64,000 nucleotides of DNA, taken from the NCBI GenBank assembly GCA_030544215.1, contig JARZZO010000002.1:28891395-28955394 (forward strand), in the 5' to 3' direction. The notes beneath the pieces were generated by a model. The model saw nothing but the letters and a program-made list of their open reading frames with translations. It had not been told where the DNA came from and ran no database searches. Position numbers and translations under genes: made by a program. Every line of letters starts with the position of its first letter. Within the stretch, counting starts at the first letter, position 1. This DNA is from Zantedeschia hybrid cultivar. Its lineage: Eukaryota; Streptophyta; Magnoliopsida; Alismatales; Araceae. Shown in pieces: positions 1-10,352 of this stretch.

Positions 1-513
1 ATTGAACTATTTACTCATTATCATAAAATTTCTTTGTAGGTTGTTATATCGTCGTCTAATCCTCTTCGTAGTATACTCGATGCTAACAAATTCACAGGAC
101 CAAATTATATTAATTGGCTCCGCAACCTGAAAATTGTCCTCAGGTGTGAGAAAATTGCTTATGTCCTAGATCAGCCTGATCCAGAACAGCCTCGTGAAAA
201 TGCCAATAAGGATGAACTGATGATTTACGAAAACTGGAAGGAGGATTCTATTAAAGTCCAATGTTATATCCTGGGTTCTATGTCTAATGAACTACAAAGA
301 CATCATGATAATATGGAAGCTAAGGCCACTCTAAATCACCTACAAGAGTTGTTTGGTGAACAGTCCAGAACAGAAAGATATGAGATATCAAAGAAACTGT
401 TCAGGACTAAAATGACCGATGTCACATCTGTGCAAATACATGTGTTTAAAATGATGGAGTTGATAGGAAGGCTTGCGGTACTTGGCTTTGTTATGAATAA
501 TGACTTAAGCATC

Positions 514-518
514 TATTT
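514..518. repeat. target-site duplication TATTT, left copy
   Basis: TATTT directly before the TG of the solo LTR; the matching copy is at 3305-3309 directly after its CA end. Confidence 0.85.
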
Positions 519-609
519 TGTAAGGATTGAGGTTTCGGGTTCTGTATTCGGGTCGGGTTCGGGTCGGATCCCCTGGTTTGGACCCTGTGAGGGGTCTTGA
601 GATTCCCGG

Positions 610-1843
610 CTGAACGGCGTCAGCACTGCTCGACGCCTTTTAAAAGGCGTCAGGTTGTGTGGACGCCATTTAGCTCCGCAGATTGTCATGCCACGTGTGC
701 GCCACGTGGGCGGGTTTCGGGCCGCGAGAGTACGGCCCCTGTCAGATTTGTCTGAACGGCGTCCAGCTCGGTCGACGCGTTTCAGACTGCGACACCTGCG
801 GTGTCAGGGTACGGCGCCAGAGCGTTGTCAGTACGGCCTGTCTTGTCGTCTGAATGGCGTCCGCGGTGGGCGACGCGTTTCAGAGCGGTGTCGGTACGGC
901 CGTCCTGTCAGATTGATTGGCGTCTGCCTCGATCGACGCGTTTTAGCGGGATTCTGGTTGACCCCGCGAGCCTCCCCTTCTTTCCCTCATTCTCACCTTC
1001 ACTCTCTCTCTCCTCACCCTCTCCGCCCTCTCCGACGCTCTTCCTCCCCTTCCCTTCCTCTTCTTCCTCTTCCAACCACTCCATAGCCTCCTTACCTGTC
1101 ACCTCTACCTCCACCACCTCCTTCGCGGCGTTCCCTTCTCCGGACGGCGGCCGACGTCCCGGCGGAGTGGCAGCGTCCTCGAGGGTACCGGCGGCGGTCT
1201 GCGGTGCGGCGGGTCGGCGGCGAGGAGTTTGGAGGAGTTCAAGAACCTGTAGGAGGACGAAACCTTGCATGTGTGCTCGTTTGCTTCTTGGCGTGTTTGG
1301 GGTTAGATTGAGCATGTTTAGGGGGATTCCTTGTGGGAATGGCGGTGTTTGTGGACGTGGTTTCATAGCATGATCGTGGTGCTCGACGTTCTCATCTTCC
1401 CCCTTTGGTTTTGGGGCTTTTAGGGGTGCCTGGGGTTCAAGGGAGAAACCCTCGGGTTGAACCAGGAGACCTGGTTTCTGGCGCTAAATAGCGTCGTACC
1501 TGGTCGACGCCGTTCCGAAAGACGTCAGGTCAGTACGACGCGTTTTAGGGCAGAAACCTCCCTGTTCGAGGTTTCCTGAGTTAGGGGTTCTGGCGCTAAA
1601 TGACTTCATGGATGGACGACGCCTTTCAGAAGGACGTCGGGCCATCATGACGCCATTTAGGTAGGAAATGCCCCCGTTTAAGGGTTCTGCAATCTGGATT
1701 TCTGGGTTGAATGGCGTCTGGCGACCCTGACGCGTTTTAAACGGCGGCTTCACTGGTGGACGCGTTTTAAGGATAATCTAGCTTTTAATAAACCTGTCTA
1801 AGGGTCTTGAATGGCGTCGACCTCGGTCGACGTGATTCAAGAC
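610..1843. repeat. dispersed array of short inverted repeats (GGCGTC...GACGCG)
   Basis: Within the solo LTR a motif like CTGAATGGCGTC is repeatedly followed, after about 8-12 nt, by its inverse GACGCGTTTCAG. Each pair is a potential hairpin with arms of about 11-13 bp. Examples: 610-641, 642-673, 751-785, 850-883, 914-946, the 1482-1550 cluster, the 1595-1660 cluster, 1707-1740 and 1806-1843. Loops differ in sequence while arms are conserved, including paired changes of C/T in one arm. Confidence 0.75.
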
Positions 1844-1953
1844 AGGAATGCTTAATTCTGTTATTTCGTGCATGTATTCACGGTGGGATGGTTCTAATGC
1901 ATGCTTTGGGTTGTATACTGAGACGGAGGACTTCTGCGTGAGTGGAATTACAT

Positions 1954-1958
<5 letters not shown>

Positions 1959-1989
<31 letters not shown>
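1959..1989. repeat. (GT)n microsatellite
   Basis: Uninterrupted GT dinucleotide run of about 15 units inside the solo LTR. Confidence 0.95.
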
Positions 1990-1991
<2 letters not shown>

Positions 1992-3576
1992 TTAGCTATA
2001 TACTGAGACTGAGGTTTACTGTGCGAATGGAATCATGATTATATGTGTGTTTGTGTTATGCGAATGTGGATCGTGTTAACTATGGTTTACGTTGTCACCA
2101 TGGACCGATGGGGACAGGGTCATGGTGTCTGTGAGCTGTACCGGTGGGAGAAGGGGTACATGTTGTGTTTTACCTTTGGCTGAGGAAGGCAGGATCGCCT
2201 TGAGCCCGACGGGCCGGAGTAGCTGGTGTGCTATCCGAGGGGTCGCTGTTTGTCCTCAGCGGGTCGGGGTTTCCCTGTTTGTTGTGACAGCTTCCGGCGC
2301 GTTTCTTGCTGTGGAGCTGGTTGTGTTACTGGTGGGAGTTGGTTTACCCTTTAGCCATTGGGCCTGATGTGACCTTTGATCAAGGTTACGAGTGGTACCC
2401 TTAGCCCTTTGGCCTGACGCAGCCCGGGAGAGTTGGGTTTGTGGGTAGTTCCTGTAGCTTCGGCTTGACGGGGGTTCGTCGGTCCCCAGGGCCCTCCTGA
2501 AGCGCTGAGGCCTAGCGTGGAGGCAATCCGGTGGTAGGACAGTAGTCTAGACTGCTTGTGTGCACACGTGGCTGGCAGTGGCGGTACACTGAGTCCAGCT
2601 AGTCCTAGTTTGGCTCACTGCCTCACCCTACAGTGCCCCGGAACACTGTAGGGGTGGACAGGCGTGAGTAGTGGTGGTAGTGTTGGGAGGCGACGTTTGA
2701 CTACGGTCGACAGTGTGGTTCAGTCGCTTCGTGGACTTTGACTGTGAGACGTGACTCTGTGTTGGGTTCTTTGTGTTGCTTAGAATGGTTCTTGCTATAC
2801 TGCTTATCGTGCGTTTCATATCGCAGTTGGGTGCTATGTTTACTGCTTTACTTAATTGCTATATATTCATGTTGTTACACTTGTGGGTGTGTGAGTGGGA
2901 GGCAGGGGATCGGATGATCCCTACTGAGCCCATTTCTGGTGTGGCTCACTCCCTGCGGTTTCAGATGTGGACCTCGCGGCGTGTGGAGGCGTGTGGTGCC
3001 TTCTTGGTGTGCGGACCAACAGCTGTCTCTGTTCCGGGGTATGCCCCGATGTTGTTGTACTTTCCTTCTGCCTGTACTTATTTAATTGTCGGACATGTAA
3101 TTATTGTTGGACTGTATACGGACACTGTTATTTTCCTTCATGCGCACTTGTTTCCCTTGTAGTCCGTGTGTTTGTTATATTTAGCCTTGTTTAGCACTTA
3201 CTCCTCCAGACGTGTTGTGTGAGATCCGGGTGTGAACCCGCAGTTAATGGGCCGACATCCATTTAGTGACCGGGTCTCCGGTCATAGGATGGCGGGTCGT
3301 TACATATTTAATCCTTCAGTCCTTACCAGATTCTTTTTCACTGTTTATTATTAACTTCAATATGAATAAAATTGAGATTACACTGGCTGAGCTGCTCCAT
3401 ATGTTGAAGACAACTAAGGGTACTATCCAAAGGATAAGCCACATGTTCTGTTTGTTGGTAAGACCAATAAGAAAAGAAAAGCAGGACATACCTTTAAGAA
3501 ATGAAAGGCTAAAAAGCCTGTGAAACCCAAACCGGCTGCTCAAAAGGACAAAGCAAAGGCCAATGATAAAGGTCAA

Positions 3577-6500
3577 TGTTTCTACTGCCATAAAGAATGA
3601 CATTTGAAAAGAAACTGCAAGATTTATCTAACAGAAAAAGCAAAGGAGAAGCTTGGTGAAGTTTCAGGTATACTCATGATTGATCTTAACTTGTCTTATA
3701 GAGAATCAAGATATTGGGTATTAGATACTTGATGTGTTTCTCATATATGCAACAACCTGCAGGTGCTAACAAGTAGAAGAAGACTGAATCGTGGAGACGT
3801 GGATCTGAGACTTGGAAATAGAGCAAAGGTTGCAGCATTAGCTGTCGGGACGGCACTCAAGATGCCATCAGGAGACATATTGGAATTTAAAGATTGTTAT
3901 TATGTTCCAACTATTATAGGAATATCATTTCTATTTATTATTTAGATAAAGAAGGATATTCTATAAAACTAGAGAATAATAGTTGTTCTATTTATCTAAG
4001 AGACAAATTATTTGCTTCTGGTATTTATTAAATGGGTTGTATTTACTTGATATTACATATGATGTATGTCTAGTAAATAAGTCTCTTGAACAAATAGATA
4101 AAAATGTGAATAAATCATACCTATGACATTATAGGCTCGGTCATATAAATAAGAATATGATTATTAAGTTGCAAAAGAATGGATATCTTGATCTATTTGA
4201 TTGTGAATTATTTGCAACTTGTGAAGCTTGTCTCATGGAAAAAATGACTAAAACTCCATTTTTTGGACATGGAGAAAGAGTTAAGAAATTATTAGAACTA
4301 ATACATAGTGATGTATGTGGTCTAATGTCCACTCATACTATGGGTGGTTACTCATACTTTGTTTCATTTACATATGATTTCTCAAGATATGGCTGTACAC
4401 ATTTAATAAAATATAAGTCAGAAGTCTTTGAAAAATTTAAAGAATTGAAAAATAAAATTGAAAAATAAACTGGAAAGAGTATCAAGACTCTTCGATCTAA
4501 TCGAGGGGGTGAATACTTAAGTACGGAATTCACACAATATCTAAAGAATAATGGTATTCTATCTAAGTGGACTCCTTCCTATACACCACAATTAAATAGT
4601 GTATCGGAAAGGAGGAATCGTACTCTATTAGATATGGTACGATCAATGATGAGTTATGCTAAACTTCCAATTTCTTTATGGGGATATGTACTATTGTCTG
4701 CTGCATATTTGTTGAACAAGGTTCCTAGTAAGTCGGTATCTTCCACTCCATATGAGATATGGAAAGGGAAAAAATCAGACTTTAAGTATGTTAGAGTCTG
4801 GAGTTGTCCTGCATATATTAAAAGACATGATCCAGATAAACTGGATTCTAGTATAAAAACATGCAGGTTTGTGGGATATCCGAAAGAGACTTTTGGATAT
4901 TATTTTTACCAGCCCAGCGATCAAAAGGTGTTTGTCGCAAAAATACTTGTCTTCTTAGAGAAAGAATATCTTTTAAAAGAAGACAGTGAGAGCACGATAG
5001 AACTGGAAGAAATTTTAGACTCACAAATCCATGCTGGCTCATCTGATAAGCCATTGACTCAAGAATCTGTTCAAAACAATACACAAGAAATTCGCAGATT
5101 TAGTAGAGTGCCTAAGTAGCCTGAAAGATATGTTGGACATATCGATGACGGCAAACCAATAATGCACTTAAATGAGGATGATGATCCTCAAACCTACTTA
5201 GAGGCCATGAATAGTCAAGAATCAGAGAAATTGCAAGAGGCAATGAATTCAGAAATTCAATCCATGTATGCCAACCAAGTTTGGAACTTGGTTAAGCTGC
5301 CAGAAGGAATAGTACCTATTGACAGTAAATAGATCTTTAAAAGAAAGATTTGGGCAGATAGACAGATTAACACTTACAAGGCAAGACTGGTAGCGAAAGG
5401 ATATCGTCAAAGATAAGGAATTGACTATGACAAAAATTTTTCGTCAGTTGCCATGATTAAATCAATCAGAATACTTCTTGTTGTTGCTGCATTCTATGAT
5501 TATGAAATATGACAAATGGATGTGAAAATAGCGTTTCTTAACGGCAACTTTTAGGAAGAGGTATATATGATACAATCTGAATGATTCACTTCCAAAGAAC
5601 ATCCAAGTAAAATATGCAAGCTGTAAAGATCTATTTATGGATTAAAGTAGGCATCCCGAACTTGGAACTTAAGATTTGATGAAGCAATCAAATCTTATGA
5701 CTTCATTAAGAATGAAGATGAACTTTGTGTATATAAGAAGACCAGTGAGAGTGCAGTTACTTTTTTAGTACTTTACATTGATGACATTCTACTCATAGGG
5801 AATGATGTATGAATGTTGTCATCAATAAATATTTGGTTATCCAAGAACTTCTCCATGAAGGATTTGGGAGAGACATCCTATATTCTGGGAATTAGGATCT
5901 ATAAAGATAGATCTAAGAGGATGCTCGGATTATCCCAATCCATGTATGTAAACACTATAGTCAAAAGGTTTGACATGAAAAATTTCAAGAGAAGTCTCAT
6001 TCTAATGAGACATGGAATTTATCTCTCCAAAAGAATTTCTCCCAAGACACCTGAGGAGAAAGCATACATATATAGAGTTCCTTATGCTTTGGCAATAAGA
6101 TCTATCATGTATGCAATGTTATGTACTAGGCCTGATGTGTCATATCTACTAAGTGTCACTAGTAGATATCAAGCTGATCCAGGTGAGAAACACGGGAAGG
6201 CGGTGAAATGTATCATTAGATACTTGAGAAGGACTAAGGATCTATTTCTCGTCTATGGAGGAAACGACTTGGAACTTCGATGATATACTAACTCAAACTT
6301 ACAGTCGGATATGGACGACAACAAATCTATATCTGGATTTGTATTCATACTAAATGGAAGTGCAGTGAGTTGGAAAAATTCTAAACAAGAAACAACTACA
6401 GATTCGACGGCTGAAGCAGAATATATTGTTACAGCTAAAGCGACTAAGGAGGCGGTTTGGATGAAGAAGTTCATCTTTGCACTTGGAGTAGTCCCAAGCA

Positions 6501-6760
6501 TTTCAGATCATGTCCCATTATTGCGTACCAACAATGGGGCAATAGCTCAAACAAAAGAGCCAAGATCACATCAGAAGTCAAAGTATATTCTGAGATGTTT
6601 TCATCTGATCCGTGAGATAATCGCCCGATGAGATATAGTGGTTGAGAAAGTCTCTTCCGAAGATAATGTAGCAGATCTCTTGACTAAGCCATTGTCTCAA
6701 AACACTTTAGAACGTCACCTTAAGTCTATGGAACTTATACATATGGGTGATTGGCTTTAG
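3577..6760 (+). pseudogene. copia zinc knuckle-protease-integrase-RT-RNase H, broken
   Basis: A CCHC knuckle (CFYCHKE, stop, HLKRNC) is followed at about 3715-3760 by the protease (WVLDT, stop, CVSHIC). The integrase has the HHCC remnant around 4135-4240 (CEACLMEKMTK), the core around 4300-4520 (HSDVCGLM, SNRGGEY) and the conserved motif near 4590-4640. The RT spans about 5200-6200 and contains YIDDILLIGND at about 5773-5808, with the catalytic Asp pair intact. RNase H is recognisable at about 6290-6640 (STAEAEYIV). It ends near 6760 (HMGDWL). Stops are scattered through all domains (for example near 4466, 5117, 5330, 5415, 5511, 5553, 5811, 6283, 6629). Confidence 0.92.
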
Positions 6761-6774
6761 TCTAAGTGGGATAA

Positions 6775-8378
6775 TGATAAAAATAGGTGGCCTTAATACA
6801 AATCATTGTACATTTAAGTTCTGAATATTAATAAAGACAATCATTTCATTATATATAGTTCTCACAAATTAACTATCGTACTGAAGGCCCGTAGACAAAT
6901 GTATAGGATATTAAATCATGATGAGATCATGATAGTGAGATTAATATTCTTAGTTACTTGTCTTAAACAGTTCTCGATCATATGATATTTGAATTGGACG
7001 TTAAATATCCGATAAGATCGACACATATTATTTCTGCTCATGCGATAAGGGTGAATAATCTCACATTCACTCATGTAGTGACACTAAAACAAACTTGTGG
7101 GTGCTCATTAGAGAATGAGTTCACTGAACATATCCGAATTAGAATTCATAGATGGTCATTATACATGATAGTCAACCAAGGAATTTAATCGTTGTAGTAG
7201 CGCAGTTGGTCCTTTGACCTGAGTCACCAATGATACCTTGCTTGTAGACCATTGTGACTTGATTATCTGGCTTGTGGACTTTAACCATTAAATCTACGAT
7301 AGTCAGTCTCTCAGACATAGCGGAAAGCTTGTGAAAGTAATTGAGTGAACAACAAGAGATCACTCACTCTTGGTATACCAATAGAGAGAGAATGTCCTAT
7401 GGATGTGTACATAAAAATTCCTGGCCAGAGTCAACTAAAAGAGATGTCTTTATAGAAGTTAACTGAGTACTGGAATCTATCTAAATAATGCGATAAAGGG
7501 TTTGACTATGAAACTATACCCTTGCGTTATTAGGACATTAGATGAGTGAAGGATTTTATCTGTGCAGTATCTGTAGATGGAAATGTTTAAATAAAGGGAA
7601 CAATATCTTTTATATCTTATGAGATCATGATGTAGTGTTTGATGTCATTCATAGTCAAAAGGTCAAGTGGATTAATCATCGGATGACAAACCACTTATTT
7701 ATTGAATTAATTATTTAACATATAATGTTTAAATAATAATTAATAAATACTAAACTTTAGAATTAGTTCTAAGTTTAGTGGGCCTGAAACCAGACTGATA
7801 TATGGGCCTAGAGGGTCACATACATAAGAGTTCTTGTAAGACGGTGAGAGATATTAAATATTATATTTATCTGGATTTTTGTGAAAGGCTGCAGGATAAA
7901 CATAAATATTTAAATGAAGAATTATCTAAAGCCAAGTTCTTGGATAATTATGAGAAAATTACTTAGCATTACCCCTTATTCAAATAAGACTTATAAAAGG
8001 AGGCCAAGGGGAGGGGTTGTGTACGTACACAACATCACAACTCTTTTGGAGTTTCTCTCTCCTCTCTCTCTCTCGCCCTTGAAGAAGAATAGATCTTTCT
8101 TTCTCTCTCCTGCTATTCAACTGTATGGTGGATTTGAGATCGGGTCGACGTCTTCAAGTCGAGGAAGAAAACGTATCTTCGTCGAGAACTCGTGTGGATA
8201 CCTCTGGAGATCGTGCGCGTGCGCGATTACCGAATCGGTTCAATCCACGGGAGATTCAAAACTCTGCAAAGGTGAAGAACGGTTCTTCCAAATTTTAAAA
8301 TCATCCGCTTTTCGATCCCAGCAACTTGATACTAGGAATCGTTTATTTCCGCTGCGTTTTTCTGTCGATTCCTTACCA
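6775..8378 (+). repeat. 3' LTR of the copia element
   Basis: A purine-rich tract (AAGTGGGATAA, 6764-6774) ends the internal region and is followed by TGATAAAAATAGG, the expected PPT-TG junction. A TATA-like signal (TTATAAAAGG, about 7990-7999) followed by a pyrimidine-rich CTCTCTCT stretch (8046-8070) fits a U3/R boundary. The end is placed at CTTACCA (8378), after a sequence often seen at copia LTR ends (TTCCGCTGCG). No second LTR copy is in the window, so both borders are inferred from signals alone. Confidence 0.62.
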
Positions 8379-9639
8379 TAGGTTCAAATCCTGTTGGTCG
8401 TCTTCGAGGCTGCAAAACTTCACATTGGTGGAAAAGCTATCGCCCAAGGAGGATGGCAACAACGCGTACACCAGGCTGCTACTAGTAGGGCTATTCAATC
8501 TGAACATTGCCCCTTGCTCCCCGTTTGGGCAAGCAACCACTCCCCCATAAACTCCAACAAGAACATTTTTTGGTTCAAGATGGACCACTCCGTGCCCAAC
8601 TTGAATGATACAAGGTGTTGGGGAGGTGTGGACACCTCCTAAGGTGCCTAGGAAGATATCCAAGATGCCCTACAAGATACCTTCAAAGTCTTATCCCATG
8701 TTAGGGTTGATGCCCTCTTTTCAAAAAAAATGTCATCATTTGCCCCTTCACATGATGCCTAAGAGGAAGAGGATAGGGGCAGCCAACCCGCAGCCCCTAC
8801 CAAAGACATCGGCACGCTTTCTTGGAATGAGGACACAGAAGATGCTGTCCATCTCTGTCGACCTCGATCTAGCCACCCATCTCCATCGGCATGCCCAACT
8901 CCTCTTTATTCCTCTGCTCCTTCTCCCTCTCCAACACACTGCCACCTCCTTAACACTAAGGCCCTAAAGATACTATTGCTTCTATCATTGGAGTGGGTAG
9001 AAACAACAGGGGAGGAGGAGTCCATCAGAATCGAGGATGACCAGTGCAAGTGCAATCGATGACATGTCTTTAATCGAGAGGCATGATAGCCATTTCTCAC
9101 CTTGGTTAAGTATTAAGAGTGGCATATTTGATGTGATACATATAAGGATGCATAATATGAAATTACATTAGAAACTACACGTGGGATTCCACTTTTAACA
9201 TGAAAATATTGAGTTAAAACTATGATGATTAATGTTCTACAAATATTAATCAAGTATTTCCCAACAACACAATTTTTTTTACCAATTGCAATAGCTCTAA
9301 CTGAAGCTTTTAATTGGAAGCTACTAAATCACATAAATGACTTCCAGATTTAGATTGTGTTTGACACACTTCTATTTGAAAATACTTTTAGGTTTTCATA
9401 GCTTTCAACCTAGTTATTTTGAGTGAAGGCAGAGGAGGGTAAGATACTAGACCTTGTAAGTCATTTATATAGGTTCTTTTTTTTGGGCTTCTCATTAAAG
9501 CTTTAATGGGATTACTTGGGGAAATTTTATTTGCCTTGTTTAGTTAGCCAAATCAACTTCTATCTACTCCCATCTAATACTGAGATTGTCTACTTCACTT
9601 TCTTGCACCATTTGTACTTCACTTTATCCGAGTAGTTCA
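8379..9639. other. intergenic, no gene recognised
   Basis: Open frames here are short and match no family I recognise. The stretch 9290-9420 (wording such as ATAAATGACTTCC) loosely resembles the interior of the PIF-like MITE at 23,974-24,268 and may be an old relative. Confidence 0.5.
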
Positions 9640-9984
9640 CATGTTATGACATTTACATTCCACTTATTTTAAAAAATCTCCAGTGTGTTTTTTATTTTTT
9701 AGATGGGTCCCATTATGTCTTACATGATCATACAATCTGATCTCCTATTTGACAACAAAAAAGATGAAACTGTTCATTTGAGGTCAATTTTTTATTTTTC
9801 ATCTTTTTGAACCGTCTAATTAGATAACATTAAAAAATATTATTTGCAATCATTTTTTTATTTTTCATCTTTTTTCGAATCTTTCATCGGAGATTGTCAT
9901 GTAGGTCGAGTAGGGACCCACTTAAAATAGTAAAAAAAATTAAATAAAAAACATAATACTAGCTGCTTATGCAGCAAGTATTCC
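9640..9984. mobile_element. possible degenerate foldback MITE
   Basis: The two halves are loosely inverted: a GTGTTTTTTATTTTTTAG...GGGTCCCA stretch near 9683-9712 pairs with the reverse complement of 9915-9960. Near the right end a tight palindrome (AATACTAGCTGC, TTAT, GCAGCAAGTATT) lies at about 9952-9980, and the terminal wording GCAGCAAGTATTCC resembles the ends of the Mutator-like MITEs at 22,357 and 29,635. The left terminus is unclear and no target duplication was found. Confidence 0.35.
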
Positions 9985-10163
9985 AACAAATTAAAAAAAT
10001 AAGTAGAAGAACTAAATTCATATATGAGGGTGTGCGTCTAAGCAATTTTTTTTTTCTTGTGGGACCCACAAACACCGTAGGCTAGGTTAGTAGGGATCTA
10101 CATATTGTGCCAGGTCAAAACCGCCTCTAACAAGGGTAATGTCATCATTACGTCTCTCCCTCT

Positions 10164-10352
10164 CTATAAAACGCCGAACAGAGGATCTAGGGTTTTCTAT
10201 CCGTCTCTTCCTCCCGCAAGAAGGAACACGTGCGCGCGCACCCAAAAAAGGGAAAAAAATCGTGCGTTCTTCGATCTTCTCTTCTTCTGCTCGGTTAGGG
10301 TTTTTTGGATCCCCCGGATTCCAAACCCTTGCCCCCGTTCGCAATCGCGGCG
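10164..10352 (+). promoter_or_regulatory. core promoter and 5' UTR of the hnRNP Q/LIF2-like gene
   Basis: A TATA box (CTATAAAA, 10164-10171) lies about 180 bp before the start codon, so transcription probably begins near 10,195. A telo-box-like motif (TAGGGTTTT) occurs near 10,188-10,196 and again near 10,297. Such motifs are known in promoters and leaders of plant translation and RNA-handling genes. The leader is pyrimidine-rich. Confidence 0.6.

Larger units (their letters stand above)
519..3304. mobile_element. solo LTR, 2786 bp, inserted in the copia gag
   Basis: The block starts TGTAAGGATT and ends GGGTCGTTACA, giving the perfect terminal inverted repeat TGTAA/TTACA. It is flanked by the direct repeat TATTT at 514-518 and 3305-3309, a 5-bp target duplication typical of LTR retrotransposon integration. 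It has no gag-pol coding and its two ends are not direct repeats of each other, so it is best read as a solo LTR left by LTR-LTR recombination. Its length, GC richness and the 3' end wording resemble long LTRs of Ty3/gypsy elements such as the Tekay/Del group; that family assignment is a guess. ORFs inside it look spurious. Confidence 0.85.
46..3540 (+). pseudogene. copia gag, split by a solo LTR insertion
   Basis: The gag reading frame is open from about position 40 to the insertion at 518. Typical copia gag wording is visible (FTGPNYINWLRNLK near 90-135). It resumes after the insert at 3310 (LQSLPDSFSLFI). Left and right parts are in different window frames, but the inserted length plus duplicated target (2791 bp) explains exactly that shift, so the frame was intact when the LTR element arrived. 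The codon at 46-48 where the family usually starts reads ATA rather than ATG; that the start was lost is inference. A frameshift near 3440 precedes the zinc knuckle at about 3577-3620, where an in-frame TGA falls between the second cysteine and the histidine. Confidence 0.85.
1..8378 (+). mobile_element. Ty1/copia LTR retrotransposon, decayed, 5' end outside window
   Basis: Domains run in copia order on the + strand: gag, CCHC zinc knuckle, protease, integrase, reverse transcriptase, RNase H, then a 3' LTR. Integrase before RT is diagnostic of copia. The 5' LTR and primer-binding site are not in the window. The gag is split by a solo LTR (519-3304). Many in-frame stops and at least two frameshifts (around 3440 and 3950) show it cannot act autonomously. 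From integrase to RNase H the frame is unbroken and interrupted only by stops, so decay is mostly by substitution. The right boundary is inferred from the LTR end at about 8378; it cannot be checked against a target duplication because the left flank is missing. Confidence 0.93.

Noticed and set aside
655..1373. Several open frames up to 190 residues
   Set aside because: They fall in the GC-rich hairpin array of the solo LTR; composition explains them.
8605..8967. 120-residue open frame
   Set aside because: No recognisable domain, no codon or splice support; kept as intergenic.
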